Shown here: positions 30,036 through 39,994 of the stretch, piece after piece
Layout of the letters: each line of letters starts with the position of its first letter
Position numbering within the stretch: the stretch's first letter is position 1
NCBI GenBank assembly: GCA_938023865.1
Contig: CALJDG010000048.1
Span: 1 to 64,000, forward strand
Origin: an uncultured archaeon
GTDB taxonomy: Archaea; Thermoproteota; Bathyarchaeia; Bathyarchaeales; Bathycorpusculaceae
DNA: 64,000 bases
Reading direction: 5' to 3'
Made by a program: the position numbers and the translations under genes
The notes under the pieces: model-generated
Databases searched by the model: none
What the model was told of the DNA's origin: nothing
Seen by the model: the letters and a program-made list of their open reading frames with translations, nothing else

Positions 30036-31379
30036 TCAGTGTCCAAGCATTTTACGCGTCAGTTCTTCAACACGCTTGCTTGCAGGTATTCGCGCCCTCT
30101 CAAACTTTTCTTTAGGTTTTGTTAATGGTTTGGTGGCATCCAAACCCATTTTTGAAGTTAAACCTGTCTCTTGGTTTGCCGACGAGTCCAGCGTTGAACC
30201 TCTCACGTTTTCTATTATGAGCAAGTCTTCAGCCGCTTGAAATCGTGTAGCAATAGCCCATTCAACATCCGCTATTTTAAACACGTCAATGTCAGAGTCC
30301 ACAACGACAGCATGTTTTAGACTCGGGTGAGCTGCAAAAGCGGCTAACAAAGCGTTTTTTCCGTCGCCGTCAAGCTGTTTTTCGATAGATATTATTGCAT
30401 GGAGCCACCCACCACCGCCAACTGAAAGGTTTACAGCCTTAACCTTTGGCACAACTTTTGAAACAGCCTCATAAATCGCAGCCTCATAGGGAAGCCCCAT
30501 TAAAAGCCTATGCTCCGTCCCTGAAGGCAAAAGCGCTTGGTAAATGTAGTCTCTGCGGTGCATTGCATTGACGATTTCAACGACGGGCTGCTTACGCTCA
30601 ATATCGTATGTTCCAGTAATATCCACCAGTGGTCCTTCCGACACCTCCTTTGAAGCTGAAATTCTGCCCTCCAAGACAAGTTCAGCGTCTGCCGGAGCAT
30701 ACGCATCTACATACCTGCACTTTACAAGCTGAAGTTTTCCGCCCAACAATGTGTTTGCAACTTCAAACTCATTTACGCCAAGGGGCACCGGCGAGGAAGC
30801 CGCCAACATGACCGCCGGATGAACACCAATAGAAATTGCCACGTCCAAGTCAACTTCAGCCTCCTTGGCCATCTGCCACAATTTATAAAGGTGCCGCGGA
30901 ACCAAGCGTATCGCCAAATGCCTCCTGTCCAAAAGCTGCAAACGGTGAATAGATACATTTTCGGTGGTTCCGTCGAGACTTTTAGCGTGAACGACAGCTG
31001 AAGTGATGTAGGGACCAGCATCCCTCTCAAAATGAGTCAAAATTGGAATTCTCAGCAGGTCTGGCTTTTCAATAACCTCCTTGATAGCGCCATCCTCAAC
31101 AATTTTCGGTTTTTGTGGATTGCGCCAGGCCTCCAAAAGCCTTTGGTAAAGCCCTTCGGGCTTAATGCTTAAAGCTTCGCATATGCGCCTTCTTGCCCCA
31201 CAGACATTCGCCACAATCTTGGTTTTGGTTGCTTCAACATTCTCAAACATAAGAATAGGTCCCTCAGCGTCGAAGGCTTTTATTATATAGGATATTTCAA
31301 AGCTTCTCGAAACCTTTTCGTTTATGTGGAGCACGTCGCCTTTCTCTTCCATCTTCAGCAAGAAAGTTCTCAGGCTCAT
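30036..31379 (-). CDS. UbiD-family decarboxylase
   Basis: 447-aa UbiD-like: VSIHRLQLLDRRHLAIRLVPRHLYKLW; VVDSDIDVFKIADVEWAIATRFQ. Confidence 0.92.
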   Translation of the reverse strand: MSLRTFLLKMEEKGDVLHINEKVSRSFEISYIIKAFDAEGPILMFENVEATKTKIVANVCGARRRICEALSIKPEGLYQRLLEAWRNPQKPKIVEDGAIKEVIEKPDLLRIPILTHFERDAGPYITSAVVHAKSLDGTTENVSIHRLQLLDRRHLAIRLVPRHLYKLWQMAKEAEVDLDVAISIGVHPAVMLAASSPVPLGVNEFEVANTLLGGKLQLVKCRYVDAYAPADAELVLEGRISASKEVSEGPLVDITGTYDIERKQPVVEIVNAMHRRDYIYQALLPSGTEHRLLMGLPYEAAIYEAVSKVVPKVKAVNLSVGGGGWLHAIISIEKQLDGDGKNALLAAFAAHPSLKHAVVVDSDIDVFKIADVEWAIATRFQAAEDLLIIENVRGSTLDSSANQETGLTSKMGLDATKPLTKPKEKFERARIPASKRVEELTRKMLGH

Positions 31380-31765
31380 GTTACGCTCTCCTCTCGACTT
31401 TCCAAGCCTTCGCTTTTAGATTCTGTTAAGGTGACCCTATCAATAAGCCGTTTAAAAATGGCTTGCGCCTGCGTCTCGTCCATTTTCTCGAGATAGACTG
31501 AAACTATTGCTATTTTCCCCTTTTTTGAAGCCAAATATTCAGCAAACATGCGAGCTGAAACAACGTTTCTGTTGCCTAGTATAACGGACGACGACGGCAG
31601 TCCAGGAGTGCCAGGTGGTTTTGGTACGGCTATGGCTAGCGTTCCAAGCCGATCCTCATTCTCGCTTAAAAGTATTAGGCAAGAGTTCTTTGTTTCAAGG
31701 TAAACCACTAGAAAATGAATGCGTTGCTCAATCAACTCGTCTTTAATAACCTTCGCTCGCTCCAT
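31376..31765 (-). CDS. uncharacterized protein, possibly proteasome-assembly-chaperone-like
   Basis: 129 aa; overlaps ubiD start by 4 nt; family assignment is a guess. Confidence 0.6.
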   Translation of the reverse strand: MERAKVIKDELIEQRIHFLVVYLETKNSCLILLSENEDRLGTLAIAVPKPPGTPGLPSSSVILGNRNVVSARMFAEYLASKKGKIAIVSVYLEKMDETQAQAIFKRLIDRVTLTESKSEGLESREESVT

Positions 31766-31833
31766 CCCTGATTCTCCAACGTATTTATAGCTCTATGATT
31801 CACTATTTATTATTTTCAAAAAGGAAGGGGGAA

Positions 31834-32493
31834 ATGAATAAGAAAAAAAGAGCGGAGGAAATTCTGCAAATCCTACGTGAAGTTTTCACGCTGCCAAGAT
31901 GGATTTCAGAAGGCCGGAACCCATTCGAAATCCTAGTTATAACAATAATTTCCCAAAACACCTCTGATAAAAACACGGAAAAAGCCTTCCAAAAACTTTC
32001 AAAAGCCTTTTTAATTACACCTGAGACATTGGCAAAAGCTGAAACAACCAAAATCGAGGAGTGCTTGAAGGTCGCTGGCCTTTATAGAAACAAGGCGAGA
32101 ATAATAAGAGAAGTTTCAAAAATAATTATGGATAAATTTGGCGGAAAACTAGAAACGATATTGGCTTTACCCTTTGAAGAAGCAAGAAAAAAACTTATGC
32201 AGCTGCCAGGCGTCGGCCCAAAAACCGCTGATGTTCTGCTGCTTTTCTCGGCAAATAAACCAACAATACCAGTAGATACGCATGTGAAACGTGTTTCTAA
32301 AAGGCTGGGGCTTACACCAGTTGATGGAGATTATGAATGCGTTCGTCGATCTCTTCAGCTGCTGTATAACCCAGAAGATTATCTCGAGGTTCACATACTC
32401 CTAATTTTGTTGGGAAGAAAATACTGTAAAGCCATAAAACCCCTTTGCAAGCAATGCCCAGTTAAAACATTTTGCCCATCCAAAGCTGAATAG
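31834..32493 (+). CDS. nth: endonuclease III
   Basis: HhH-GPD LMQLPGVGPKTADVLLLFSANKPTIPVDTHVKRVSKRLGL; C-terminal Cys cluster CKAIKPLCKQCPVKTFC. Confidence 0.93.
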   Translation: MNKKKRAEEILQILREVFTLPRWISEGRNPFEILVITIISQNTSDKNTEKAFQKLSKAFLITPETLAKAETTKIEECLKVAGLYRNKARIIREVSKIIMDKFGGKLETILALPFEEARKKLMQLPGVGPKTADVLLLFSANKPTIPVDTHVKRVSKRLGLTPVDGDYECVRRSLQLLYNPEDYLEVHILLILLGRKYCKAIKPLCKQCPVKTFCPSKAE

Positions 32494-32494
32494 C

Positions 32495-33793
32495 CTATGG
32501 AGGTTTGAAGCTCTCTTCAATTGTGGGGGACATGACCTCTTTCAAATTTTCGTCCAACCTCACTTTGCCAAAGATAACTATTGATATGCCGCTGGAAACT
32601 GGTGTGAAGATTTTTACAACTTTTCTACCGTAGTCGATTTCCTTAAGAACACCTATCCCGAGAAATTTTTTCTCGTCGTTATAGAGGGCTAGGAGCAAAC
32701 CCTTCTCATCGCCCTTGAATGTAATCACAACCTTTTTTCCGAGTATTTCTTCGGTTTTTATGACGTTCTCAGGGCTTATCCAACGGTTTTTGCCAATAAC
32801 AACATAGACCTTATCTCTTAGCTCGACCATGTATAGGGGTTTCATTCCCAGCATACTGTAAATTTCCCTTTCCCGCCTCTTGCCCAAAAAGTTCTTGCTT
32901 GGAACCATAACTTCTTCACTTTCAACTTTAAGCCAGCTCATTGGTATGGACTGAACCTTTGAATTTTTCAGGTATTTTATGTAGCCCAGCTCTCGAAGGC
33001 TTCTGCGTTTGTCTCTGCTCCTTTGTTTTATGGTTTGAGGTGAATCAACAATCACTGTAGGGAAGCTCTTAACAGCATCCATAAGTGGTTTCAGCTTTTC
33101 GTCTTGTCGTATGCAGTAGATTATACTTGGTTCAATCTGTTCTATAAGCCGAACCTTATAATTTACTGCGTCTTCCCCCTCCACCCAACCATCAGTATTT
33201 ACAATAACAAAATCTAAGTCCCCTCCCATAATTTCGTTTTTCAACAACGTCAACCCTTGAATTGCCTTATCTACGGCTCTGCTCGGTGACGTTACACCCA
33301 CAAAATAGGCGTTTTTCGCCTCTAGGTTGAAAAGGTCTGTAATATGCCTCGATACGAAGGCGTAAGCTAGCGTGCATGGAGGCCCGACATCCGACTGCCC
33401 CAAATCGCCGTCTAAAATGGCTACCTTCTGCTTATCGTTCAATAGCCTATTCACCATGTACGTGCAAAAACTCGTTTTCCCAGAATCCGCCGTTCCTAAC
33501 ACCAATGCTAAGGCTGGTTTCGATCGAATTGTTGATAGTTCCTTGTAGGCTTTATCCCACGAAGGTGGAATGGTGTTTCCATCAACCTCCTCTAAGTTCG
33601 CATTCTCACCAAGTGCAACTTTGAAGGTTGCCGGTTCCATTACGAAAAAGGGCATTCTTTTCCCATCTCTTATTACGACCTTCTCCATGTTCCGCAGAGT
33701 ATAGCCGAATACCTCAGCTTTACCCGAAACCAACGTAACCGACGCTGGTCCATCAACAAGCAGAGTTTTTCCATCCGCGACGTTTATGTCCAT
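32495..33793 (-). CDS. Clp1/Grc3-like polynucleotide 5'-hydroxyl kinase
   Basis: LGTADSGKTSFCTYMVNRLL Walker A; AILDGDLGQSDVGPPCTL. Confidence 0.88.
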   Translation of the reverse strand: MDINVADGKTLLVDGPASVTLVSGKAEVFGYTLRNMEKVVIRDGKRMPFFVMEPATFKVALGENANLEEVDGNTIPPSWDKAYKELSTIRSKPALALVLGTADSGKTSFCTYMVNRLLNDKQKVAILDGDLGQSDVGPPCTLAYAFVSRHITDLFNLEAKNAYFVGVTSPSRAVDKAIQGLTLLKNEIMGGDLDFVIVNTDGWVEGEDAVNYKVRLIEQIEPSIIYCIRQDEKLKPLMDAVKSFPTVIVDSPQTIKQRSRDKRRSLRELGYIKYLKNSKVQSIPMSWLKVESEEVMVPSKNFLGKRREREIYSMLGMKPLYMVELRDKVYVVIGKNRWISPENVIKTEEILGKKVVITFKGDEKGLLLALYNDEKKFLGIGVLKEIDYGRKVVKIFTPVSSGISIVIFGKVRLDENLKEVMSPTIEESFKPP

Positions 33794-34431
33794 TATTTTT
33801 CTCTCCTAGCGTAAACTTGACCGTTCCTTCGGGCAATTTTTATGGCCGAAACAATATCTCTTAAGCCTCTCCTATGCTTTGAGTCACTTATATACCGGTC
33901 TGTTCCAGCCTCGCTAACGCTTTCTAACACTATGTTACTAGGAAGTCTCATATCTAGGGCTTTTAAAAGTCTCTCTTTATATTCTGATACGCCATCACCA
34001 ATCTTAACAGCAACCATAGACGCCCTAATGTCCTTGAGGCTGTTTATAATGTTCTCTATCTCATTTAGTGCTTCATTTATGCTAAAACAGTTTTCAGTCC
34101 TAATAACTTTTCCATCCGCCAGAACAGCTAAGCCCAAAATCTCGCCTGGATCTACGCCTATAATTATTTGCTCATAGGAATCTTTTCCCTCGATATGTTG
34201 AAGTGTCCGGTTCACCAAAGCCTGGAGATCCATCTCATCCCTAAAAACTAGGATGTTCTCGTGATTGATGTAGGAGCGCTCCATTTCTGTTGTTATTACA
34301 ACTTTTATCTCTAAAGGTATAGGCTCATGAGGTGTTAAGCTTATGAAGGGTACGTTGGCTCTCTTCAACTCGTTAACTATTAGGTAATAGGCTTTTCCTG
34401 AAACTGTAGCCACCGCCACTTTTGCTTTCAT
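33793..34431 (-). CDS. RNase H/RuvC-fold-like protein of unknown function
   Basis: IIIGVDPGEILGLAVLADGKVI; conserved acidic and KHRRGLRDIVSAIKIA C-terminus. Confidence 0.6.
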   Translation of the reverse strand: MKAKVAVATVSGKAYYLIVNELKRANVPFISLTPHEPIPLEIKVVITTEMERSYINHENILVFRDEMDLQALVNRTLQHIEGKDSYEQIIIGVDPGEILGLAVLADGKVIRTENCFSINEALNEIENIINSLKDIRASMVAVKIGDGVSEYKERLLKALDMRLPSNIVLESVSEAGTDRYISDSKHRRGLRDIVSAIKIARRNGQVYARREK

Positions 34432-34489
34432 ACAACCTTCCTAATTTAGCCTTTTTAACAACAAATTATTATTTCGAACCTTATATCTA

Positions 34490-35197
34490 TTGATGTGCAT
34501 GCCATTGTTACATAAAATTCCAACAGGCTGCAAGACGCTTGACGAAGCCCTTAAAGGCGGCTTCGCAATAGGCGAGGTTAGCTTGTTATATGGAGAGGCA
34601 GAAACAGCCAAAACAACCCTGGCAATACAATGTGCAGTAAGCTGCGCGAGAGAGGGGTGCAAAACATTTTTTATGGATTGTGATGGCACGTTCTCCGGTC
34701 AAAGACTTTCACAAATAGCATCCAAAGAAGCAGATAAAGTGGCGGAGCTCATAATACTTGCAAGGCCAAAGACCTTTCAAGAACAAACCCTTGTCATAGA
34801 CCAACTGGCTAATTACATAACCAAGGGCTTCGGGCTTGTCGTCGTAGACACTGTGACCTTCCTGTACCGCATGGAAGTAGCGGAAAATCCGGATAGTACA
34901 TTCACTCTTAACCGCGAATTGAATAGGCAGATGGCTTTGTTAGCGCAAACTGCAAAAACACAGAAGGTGGCGGTTCTAGTCCTAAGTCAGGTTAGAAGCA
35001 TCTTTGATGAGGCCTTTGTAGACGTTGAGCCCGTCGCCACAAGAGTGCTGAAATTTTGGGCAAACACAATAATTGCAATGAAGCCAACAGAAAATCCAAA
35101 AGTTGTTAAGATAACAATAGAGAAAAAAGAAAAAATGACTAAACCTTTTTCATGTTATGCAGAAATAAGCGAAAAGGGACTTTGCGAGCATCTATAG
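34490..35197 (+). CDS. radB: RadB-like RecA-family ATPase
   Basis: IPTGCKTLDEALKGGFAIGEVSLLYGEAETAKTTLAIQCA; VVVDTVTFLYR. Confidence 0.85.
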   Translation: MMCMPLLHKIPTGCKTLDEALKGGFAIGEVSLLYGEAETAKTTLAIQCAVSCAREGCKTFFMDCDGTFSGQRLSQIASKEADKVAELIILARPKTFQEQTLVIDQLANYITKGFGLVVVDTVTFLYRMEVAENPDSTFTLNRELNRQMALLAQTAKTQKVAVLVLSQVRSIFDEAFVDVEPVATRVLKFWANTIIAMKPTENPKVVKITIEKKEKMTKPFSCYAEISEKGLCEHL

Positions 35198-35215
35198 CTA
35201 TATGAAGGTTAAAAT

Positions 35216-35722
35216 ATGAGCACACTTTGGGAGCTTATTGCCAACGCCGTAAAATTCATATTTCCAGCTTACTGTGCCAACGCCATACCGGTGCTCACCG
35301 GCGGAGGCCTGCCTCTTGATCTTGGAAAAAAATTCTTCGACGGAAAACCAATCTTCGGAAGAAACAAAACCTTCAGAGGCTTTTTATCTGGGCTGACTAT
35401 TGGAACAATAGCCGGCTTCGCAGAAGCCGCAATTTTCCAAGAATACCAAAGCATAGGTTATTTCGGCTTTTTGTTGTCTTTAGGCGCCTTACTTGGCGAT
35501 TTAGCTGGAGCCTTTCTGAAAAGGAGACTGGGAATAGCTCCTGGCGGGCTTTTACCTATAGTAGATCAGGTGGATTTTGTTGTCGGAGCTTTAATATTCT
35601 CCATCCCGTTACGTGTTTTATACCTTGAGCTTACGTTGTCTGTACTTGTTATAACACCTCCGTTGCACATGGCAACGAATTTTGCAGCCTACAAACTTGG
35701 ATTAAAAAGCAGTCCATGGTGA
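35216..35722 (+). CDS. carS: CDP-archaeol synthase
   Basis: FPAYCANAIPVLTGGGLPLDLGKKFFDGKPIFGRNKTFRGFLSGLTIG. Confidence 0.93.
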   Translation: MSTLWELIANAVKFIFPAYCANAIPVLTGGGLPLDLGKKFFDGKPIFGRNKTFRGFLSGLTIGTIAGFAEAAIFQEYQSIGYFGFLLSLGALLGDLAGAFLKRRLGIAPGGLLPIVDQVDFVVGALIFSIPLRVLYLELTLSVLVITPPLHMATNFAAYKLGLKSSPW

Positions 35723-35729
35723 GCGGAGG

Positions 35730-36164
35730 TTATACGCCCTTCCAGTAGTGCAGCACAGCTTCTAATGAGATATAAGCCATAATCAGCAAGATGGCGCCTA
35801 TAATAAAAGTTAAATAGGCCTGTCTGGGCTTGTAAGCGTATTTTGTGCTTTGATAAATGAACATGGTACCAGCAACACCGAGTGAGAATAAAATCATTGC
35901 GATAAGGCTGTCTGAAACCCACTGCTCAGACAGCTGCGGATAAACAAAGAGAAAACGTTCACCGTAATAGACTGCCGGAAGAGGCCTCACAATTATTAGG
36001 TGCAGTCCACCGCCATACAAAAAAATGGCAACAGCCATGGCGATTACAGCAAGAGCGAATACTGATGGTTTGGCTGTGGATAGTTTTGTGTAAAGCTTCT
36101 GTAGGGAATAGGACATTGAAACTGCTGTTTTTTTGGCTTTACGCGCCACCTTTTTCCCATCCAA
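35730..36164 (-). CDS. membrane protein
   Basis: About four TM segments. Confidence 0.65.
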   Translation of the reverse strand: MDGKKVARKAKKTAVSMSYSLQKLYTKLSTAKPSVFALAVIAMAVAIFLYGGGLHLIIVRPLPAVYYGERFLFVYPQLSEQWVSDSLIAMILFSLGVAGTMFIYQSTKYAYKPRQAYLTFIIGAILLIMAYISLEAVLHYWKGV

Positions 36165-36366
36165 TTTTTATTAGGTGTTCTGCCACCTCTTTTGCCCATT
36201 CGCCGGTAAATGGATTCTTAACAATCTCACTTAAATACTCTTTCCAAGAAATCTCTAAGGCTTTCTTCCAAACCTCATACTTCTTCACTATACTCTGATA
36301 CGCTCTGGCGTGCAGTTCGCAATATCTGTTTTCAACAGCTTCCTTATTGCATATTACGCATTTCAA
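36139..36366 (-). CDS. small zinc-binding protein
   Basis: MKCVICNKEAVENRYCELHARAYQSI Cys/His cluster. Confidence 0.75.
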   Translation of the reverse strand: MKCVICNKEAVENRYCELHARAYQSIVKKYEVWKKALEISWKEYLSEIVKNPFTGEWAKEVAEHLIKIGWEKGGA

Positions 36367-38440
36367 CTGTTCTCCGCTCCTCCTTTAGTGGACATTTCGG
36401 ATTAAAACATAGGTTCCAAGGGCGTCTACCCTTGATGCGAACCTGAACAGTTGGCCAACCGCATCCACGACAACTTCTTCCAAGAGGGCGGGCTGTCCCC
36501 CTCTGAGGAAGAGGAAAGGCGGCCTTACACTGATTCTTGAAGAAATTTGTGCATCCGATAAAGCGCTTTCCAGTTTTTTTCGAATAAAGTATCATGAGCA
36601 TGCCTGTCCCGCAGAGTGGGCACGATCCCACGATTCTTTCTTCAAGCCTCGCCCGTTTTATTGCGTTACTCAGCTGTTCGCCTATGGTCTTCTCTTTAGC
36701 TTTAAGTCCTTCAACCACAGGCTTTAAAATTTCAATTGCATCTAATAGTATGTTTCCGCGTTTTTCTTGGTTGACTTGAATTTTATCCATCTTCTCTTCA
36801 AGTTTTTTTGTCAGCCCTATCGAAACGATTTGGGGACAGTGTCTCTTGAGAACTTCAAGAACTTCAAAGCCTAAATCTGTAACAACCATTCTCTCGTCGC
36901 GGACATATTTTCGGTCATATAAGGTTTGTATGATGTCAGCGCGAGTTGCTTTCGTTCCGATGCCTGCCTCCTCCATTTTCTTAAGTAAACTGCCTGGATT
37001 GTACCTAGGAGGCGGCTTCGTGAACTTGTCTTCTAATATAATCCTTCTAATCTTAAGTATTTGCCCTTCCTCCAGTGGCGGTAAAAGAACCTCCTCCGAT
37101 CTTACGTACGGCTCGTAAAAGCGCAACCAGCCCTCCTTTAATGTCTGCCTCCCTCTCAAGAAGAACCTTTGCCCATCAACATTTATGCAAACTTTCAGGC
37201 TCTGTCTTATGGCTGGTTCTCCAAAAACTGCCAGAAATCTCCTAACAACCAGATCCCATATTCGCCTTTCAGGTTCTTCAAGCACCCTTTCAGGAAGGTT
37301 TCCGGTTGGGTATATGGCCGGGTGCGCTGGATCCTCTTTTTTCCCTTCATTCGGCTTGAGTTCCTTTTTGGATAAGAGTTCTGCCGCAAGCTTTCTGTAT
37401 TCGGAAACACCGCTCAGGTTCTTCAATATCGCCTCATAATTTATTGCTGGTGGAAGTTTTTGGCTACTTGTTCTAGGATATGAGATCAAGGCGTCCAGGT
37501 ATAGGCGCTGAGCAATATCTAAGGTTCGTCGAGGAGTATAGCCAAATAGGCTGTAAGCCTCGCTTTGCAGTGCTCCAATGTCAAAGGGTGTTGGCGGCAT
37601 CTGCTGAAACTGTTTAACTTCCATGTTTTCAACTATGCAGTCCTTCCCTTTACAAGCGTTCACAACCGTGTCAGCCTCTTTTCTAGTTTCAATAATGTCC
37701 TTTTCATATTCAGCCTCGAAAACCTGATTACCGATTTCAACTTCAGCTTTAATCTGCCAGTACGGTGTAGGCACAAAACTTCTTATCGCCTTTTCTCTGG
37801 CAACCAGAAACCTTAAGGTGGGACCCTGCACTCTTCCTGTGCTTAGTGTAGCGTATTTTCCACTCCAGTCTTTTGCAGCCATTGTTAACGCTCTTGAAAG
37901 GTTAACGCCGTAAAGCCAGTCAATTTCGTGTCTTGTTTTTCCGGCCTCTATGAGGGCGAAATCTAGTTTTGGCAGCAGCTCCGCGTAGGATTTTTCCAGT
38001 TCCTCTTTGGTTAGCGTAGAGTACTTCATCCTTTTCGCAACGTTTTCCTTGTTGCCGCACGCGTATTTTAGTATGCAATATCCAATTATGCTCCCCTCAA
38101 TGTCGTAGTCGCAAGCATCAATGTATGTATCAGCGTCCGTAGCTAGCTTTGATATTGTTTCAAGCCAAGCACGAGTTTGTTTAGCACCTCTCTCCGCCAC
38201 GTAACGAGGAACCCATCTAAAACTGAAAACAGGATAATAATTTCTTCCGCTTTTCTCCTCGGCGACCGTGTATAAATGTCCAATAGCTGGCACGACAATT
38301 ATCTGTCTATCCTTCTCAGCTATGTAGTAGGGAACGCCATTTTCTTCCATCTTCTTGGCTTTGCCTTTCAAGTCAAGGGCTGAAGCTATCCTTTGAGCGG
38401 CATCCGGCTTTTCTGTAATAATGAGCGTGTATTTTCCCAT
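36344..38440 (-). CDS. topA: DNA topoisomerase I (type IA)
   Basis: TLIITEKPDAAQRIASAL; DACDYDIEGS; SYPRTSSQKLP; C-terminal zinc motifs. Confidence 0.95.
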   Translation of the reverse strand: MGKYTLIITEKPDAAQRIASALDLKGKAKKMEENGVPYYIAEKDRQIIVVPAIGHLYTVAEEKSGRNYYPVFSFRWVPRYVAERGAKQTRAWLETISKLATDADTYIDACDYDIEGSIIGYCILKYACGNKENVAKRMKYSTLTKEELEKSYAELLPKLDFALIEAGKTRHEIDWLYGVNLSRALTMAAKDWSGKYATLSTGRVQGPTLRFLVAREKAIRSFVPTPYWQIKAEVEIGNQVFEAEYEKDIIETRKEADTVVNACKGKDCIVENMEVKQFQQMPPTPFDIGALQSEAYSLFGYTPRRTLDIAQRLYLDALISYPRTSSQKLPPAINYEAILKNLSGVSEYRKLAAELLSKKELKPNEGKKEDPAHPAIYPTGNLPERVLEEPERRIWDLVVRRFLAVFGEPAIRQSLKVCINVDGQRFFLRGRQTLKEGWLRFYEPYVRSEEVLLPPLEEGQILKIRRIILEDKFTKPPPRYNPGSLLKKMEEAGIGTKATRADIIQTLYDRKYVRDERMVVTDLGFEVLEVLKRHCPQIVSIGLTKKLEEKMDKIQVNQEKRGNILLDAIEILKPVVEGLKAKEKTIGEQLSNAIKRARLEERIVGSCPLCGTGMLMILYSKKTGKRFIGCTNFFKNQCKAAFPLPQRGTARPLGRSCRGCGWPTVQVRIKGRRPWNLCFNPKCPLKEERRTVEMRNMQ

Positions 38441-38601
38441 GCTGGCTGGACCACATCTTTGATGTTGAACGCTTCAATGATAACCTTTCAGTAAAAATTA
38501 AAAGTTTCTATTTGAATTCAGGGTGTGGACCTGCTTTTTAGGGTTCGCAACCGATAAATATGGCATAAGCATTACACCCTTTTTGTTGAGGAGATGAAAA
38601 C

Positions 38602-38766
38602 TTGCCTCAAAGAGTTGTCTGCCACCAATGTGGCCACGTTTTGTACGAAGGAAGCGAACTTAAGCCTCCAGACGAAATTTTGCACAAACATAATGGGAAA
38701 TGCCCTCAGTGCGGTAGAAAACTTGCTCTTATACCATTAAACGTTGAAGTAAAACCCATAAAATAA
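38602..38766 (+). CDS. 54-aa zinc-ribbon protein
   Basis: TTG start after GGAG; MPQRVVCHQCGHVLYEGSELKPPDEILHKHNGKCPQCGRKLALIPLNVEVKPIK; not in ORF track. Confidence 0.75.
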   Translation: MPQRVVCHQCGHVLYEGSELKPPDEILHKHNGKCPQCGRKLALIPLNVEVKPIK

Positions 38767-38792
38767 CACTTTTCTATTTTGGAGGCGTAGAC

Positions 38793-39926
38793 ATGCGAAA
38801 AATCCAGCTTTACGAAATCCACAAGAAAACCGCGAAAATGACCGAGTTCGCCGGATTCGAAATGCCCTTATGGTATAAAGGAATCAAAGAAGAGCATCTT
38901 GCAGTACGAAACAGCGTAGGCATTTTTGACGTTTCTCACATGGGAAGAGTGATCATCACTGGGAGAGATGCCGTAAGCTTCCTAAACTATGTCATAACTA
39001 ATGACACGACAACATTAACGCCAAACAGCGCCTTATACTCCGTCATGTGCAACGAAAACGGCGGAATAATTGATGATTTTGTTATAAGCTGCCTTGAAGA
39101 GGAAAAGTTTCTGCTTGTTCCAAACGCTACAAATAGAGAAAAGGACTTCAACTGGTTGGTTAAAAAAGCTGAAGGTTTTAAAGTCAAAATCGAGGATGTT
39201 TCAGATAAAGTGGCAATGTTTGCTGTTCAAGGACCTAACGCCGAAAAAACTTTACAGAAAATCTGCTACGCAAATTTAAACAAAATTGAAAGATTCAAAT
39301 GCATAACAGCTAAATTAGCAGGTACTGATGTATTTTTATCTAGGACCGGCTATACAGGCGAAGACGGCTTTGAAGTTTATGCGTGGAACACGTCCCTAGA
39401 CAAGCCAGACAACGCCGTAAAATTGTGGAACGCCATTCTTGAAGCTGGCAAGCCTTTCAGGATAGAGCCCTGCGGTTTGGGTGCAAGAGACACGTTAAGG
39501 CTTGAGGCCGGATTATGCCTATACGAAAATGACATAGACGAAAACATAACTCCATTAGAGGCTAGACTAGGCTTTGTGGTAAAATTCCAAAAAGACAACT
39601 TCATAGGAAAAAACGCCCTTTTAAAACAAAAGGAAGAAGGAATTAAGCAAAGACGGGTTGGACTGCAAATGATTGAGCAAGGCATACCAAGACAAGGCTT
39701 CAAAATATACAACGAAAAAGGCGATAACATAGGGCAAGTGACCAGCGGAACCTTCTCGCCACTGCTTAAATGTGGCATAGCAATGGCTTACATTCAAACA
39801 CAATACGCCCAGGAAGGAAGCATCGTGAACATTGAAATTCGCAGAAAAATGGCTAAGGCAAAGATTGTGCCGTTTCCATTCTACGACGCCGAAAAATACG
39901 GATATAAAAGGAAGACAACCGCATAA
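38793..39926 (+). CDS. gcvT: glycine cleavage system aminomethyltransferase (T protein)
   Basis: SVGIFDVSHMGRVIITGRDAVSFLNYV; SRTGYTGEDGFEVY; CGLGARDTLRLEAG. Confidence 0.95.
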   Translation: MRKIQLYEIHKKTAKMTEFAGFEMPLWYKGIKEEHLAVRNSVGIFDVSHMGRVIITGRDAVSFLNYVITNDTTTLTPNSALYSVMCNENGGIIDDFVISCLEEEKFLLVPNATNREKDFNWLVKKAEGFKVKIEDVSDKVAMFAVQGPNAEKTLQKICYANLNKIERFKCITAKLAGTDVFLSRTGYTGEDGFEVYAWNTSLDKPDNAVKLWNAILEAGKPFRIEPCGLGARDTLRLEAGLCLYENDIDENITPLEARLGFVVKFQKDNFIGKNALLKQKEEGIKQRRVGLQMIEQGIPRQGFKIYNEKGDNIGQVTSGTFSPLLKCGIAMAYIQTQYAQEGSIVNIEIRRKMAKAKIVPFPFYDAEKYGYKRKTTA

Positions 39927-39994
39927 AACTATTTAACCAACCGTAAGGGAAATAAAACACCTTCATAACCTTTATTGAAGAGCTGGAAATACGA

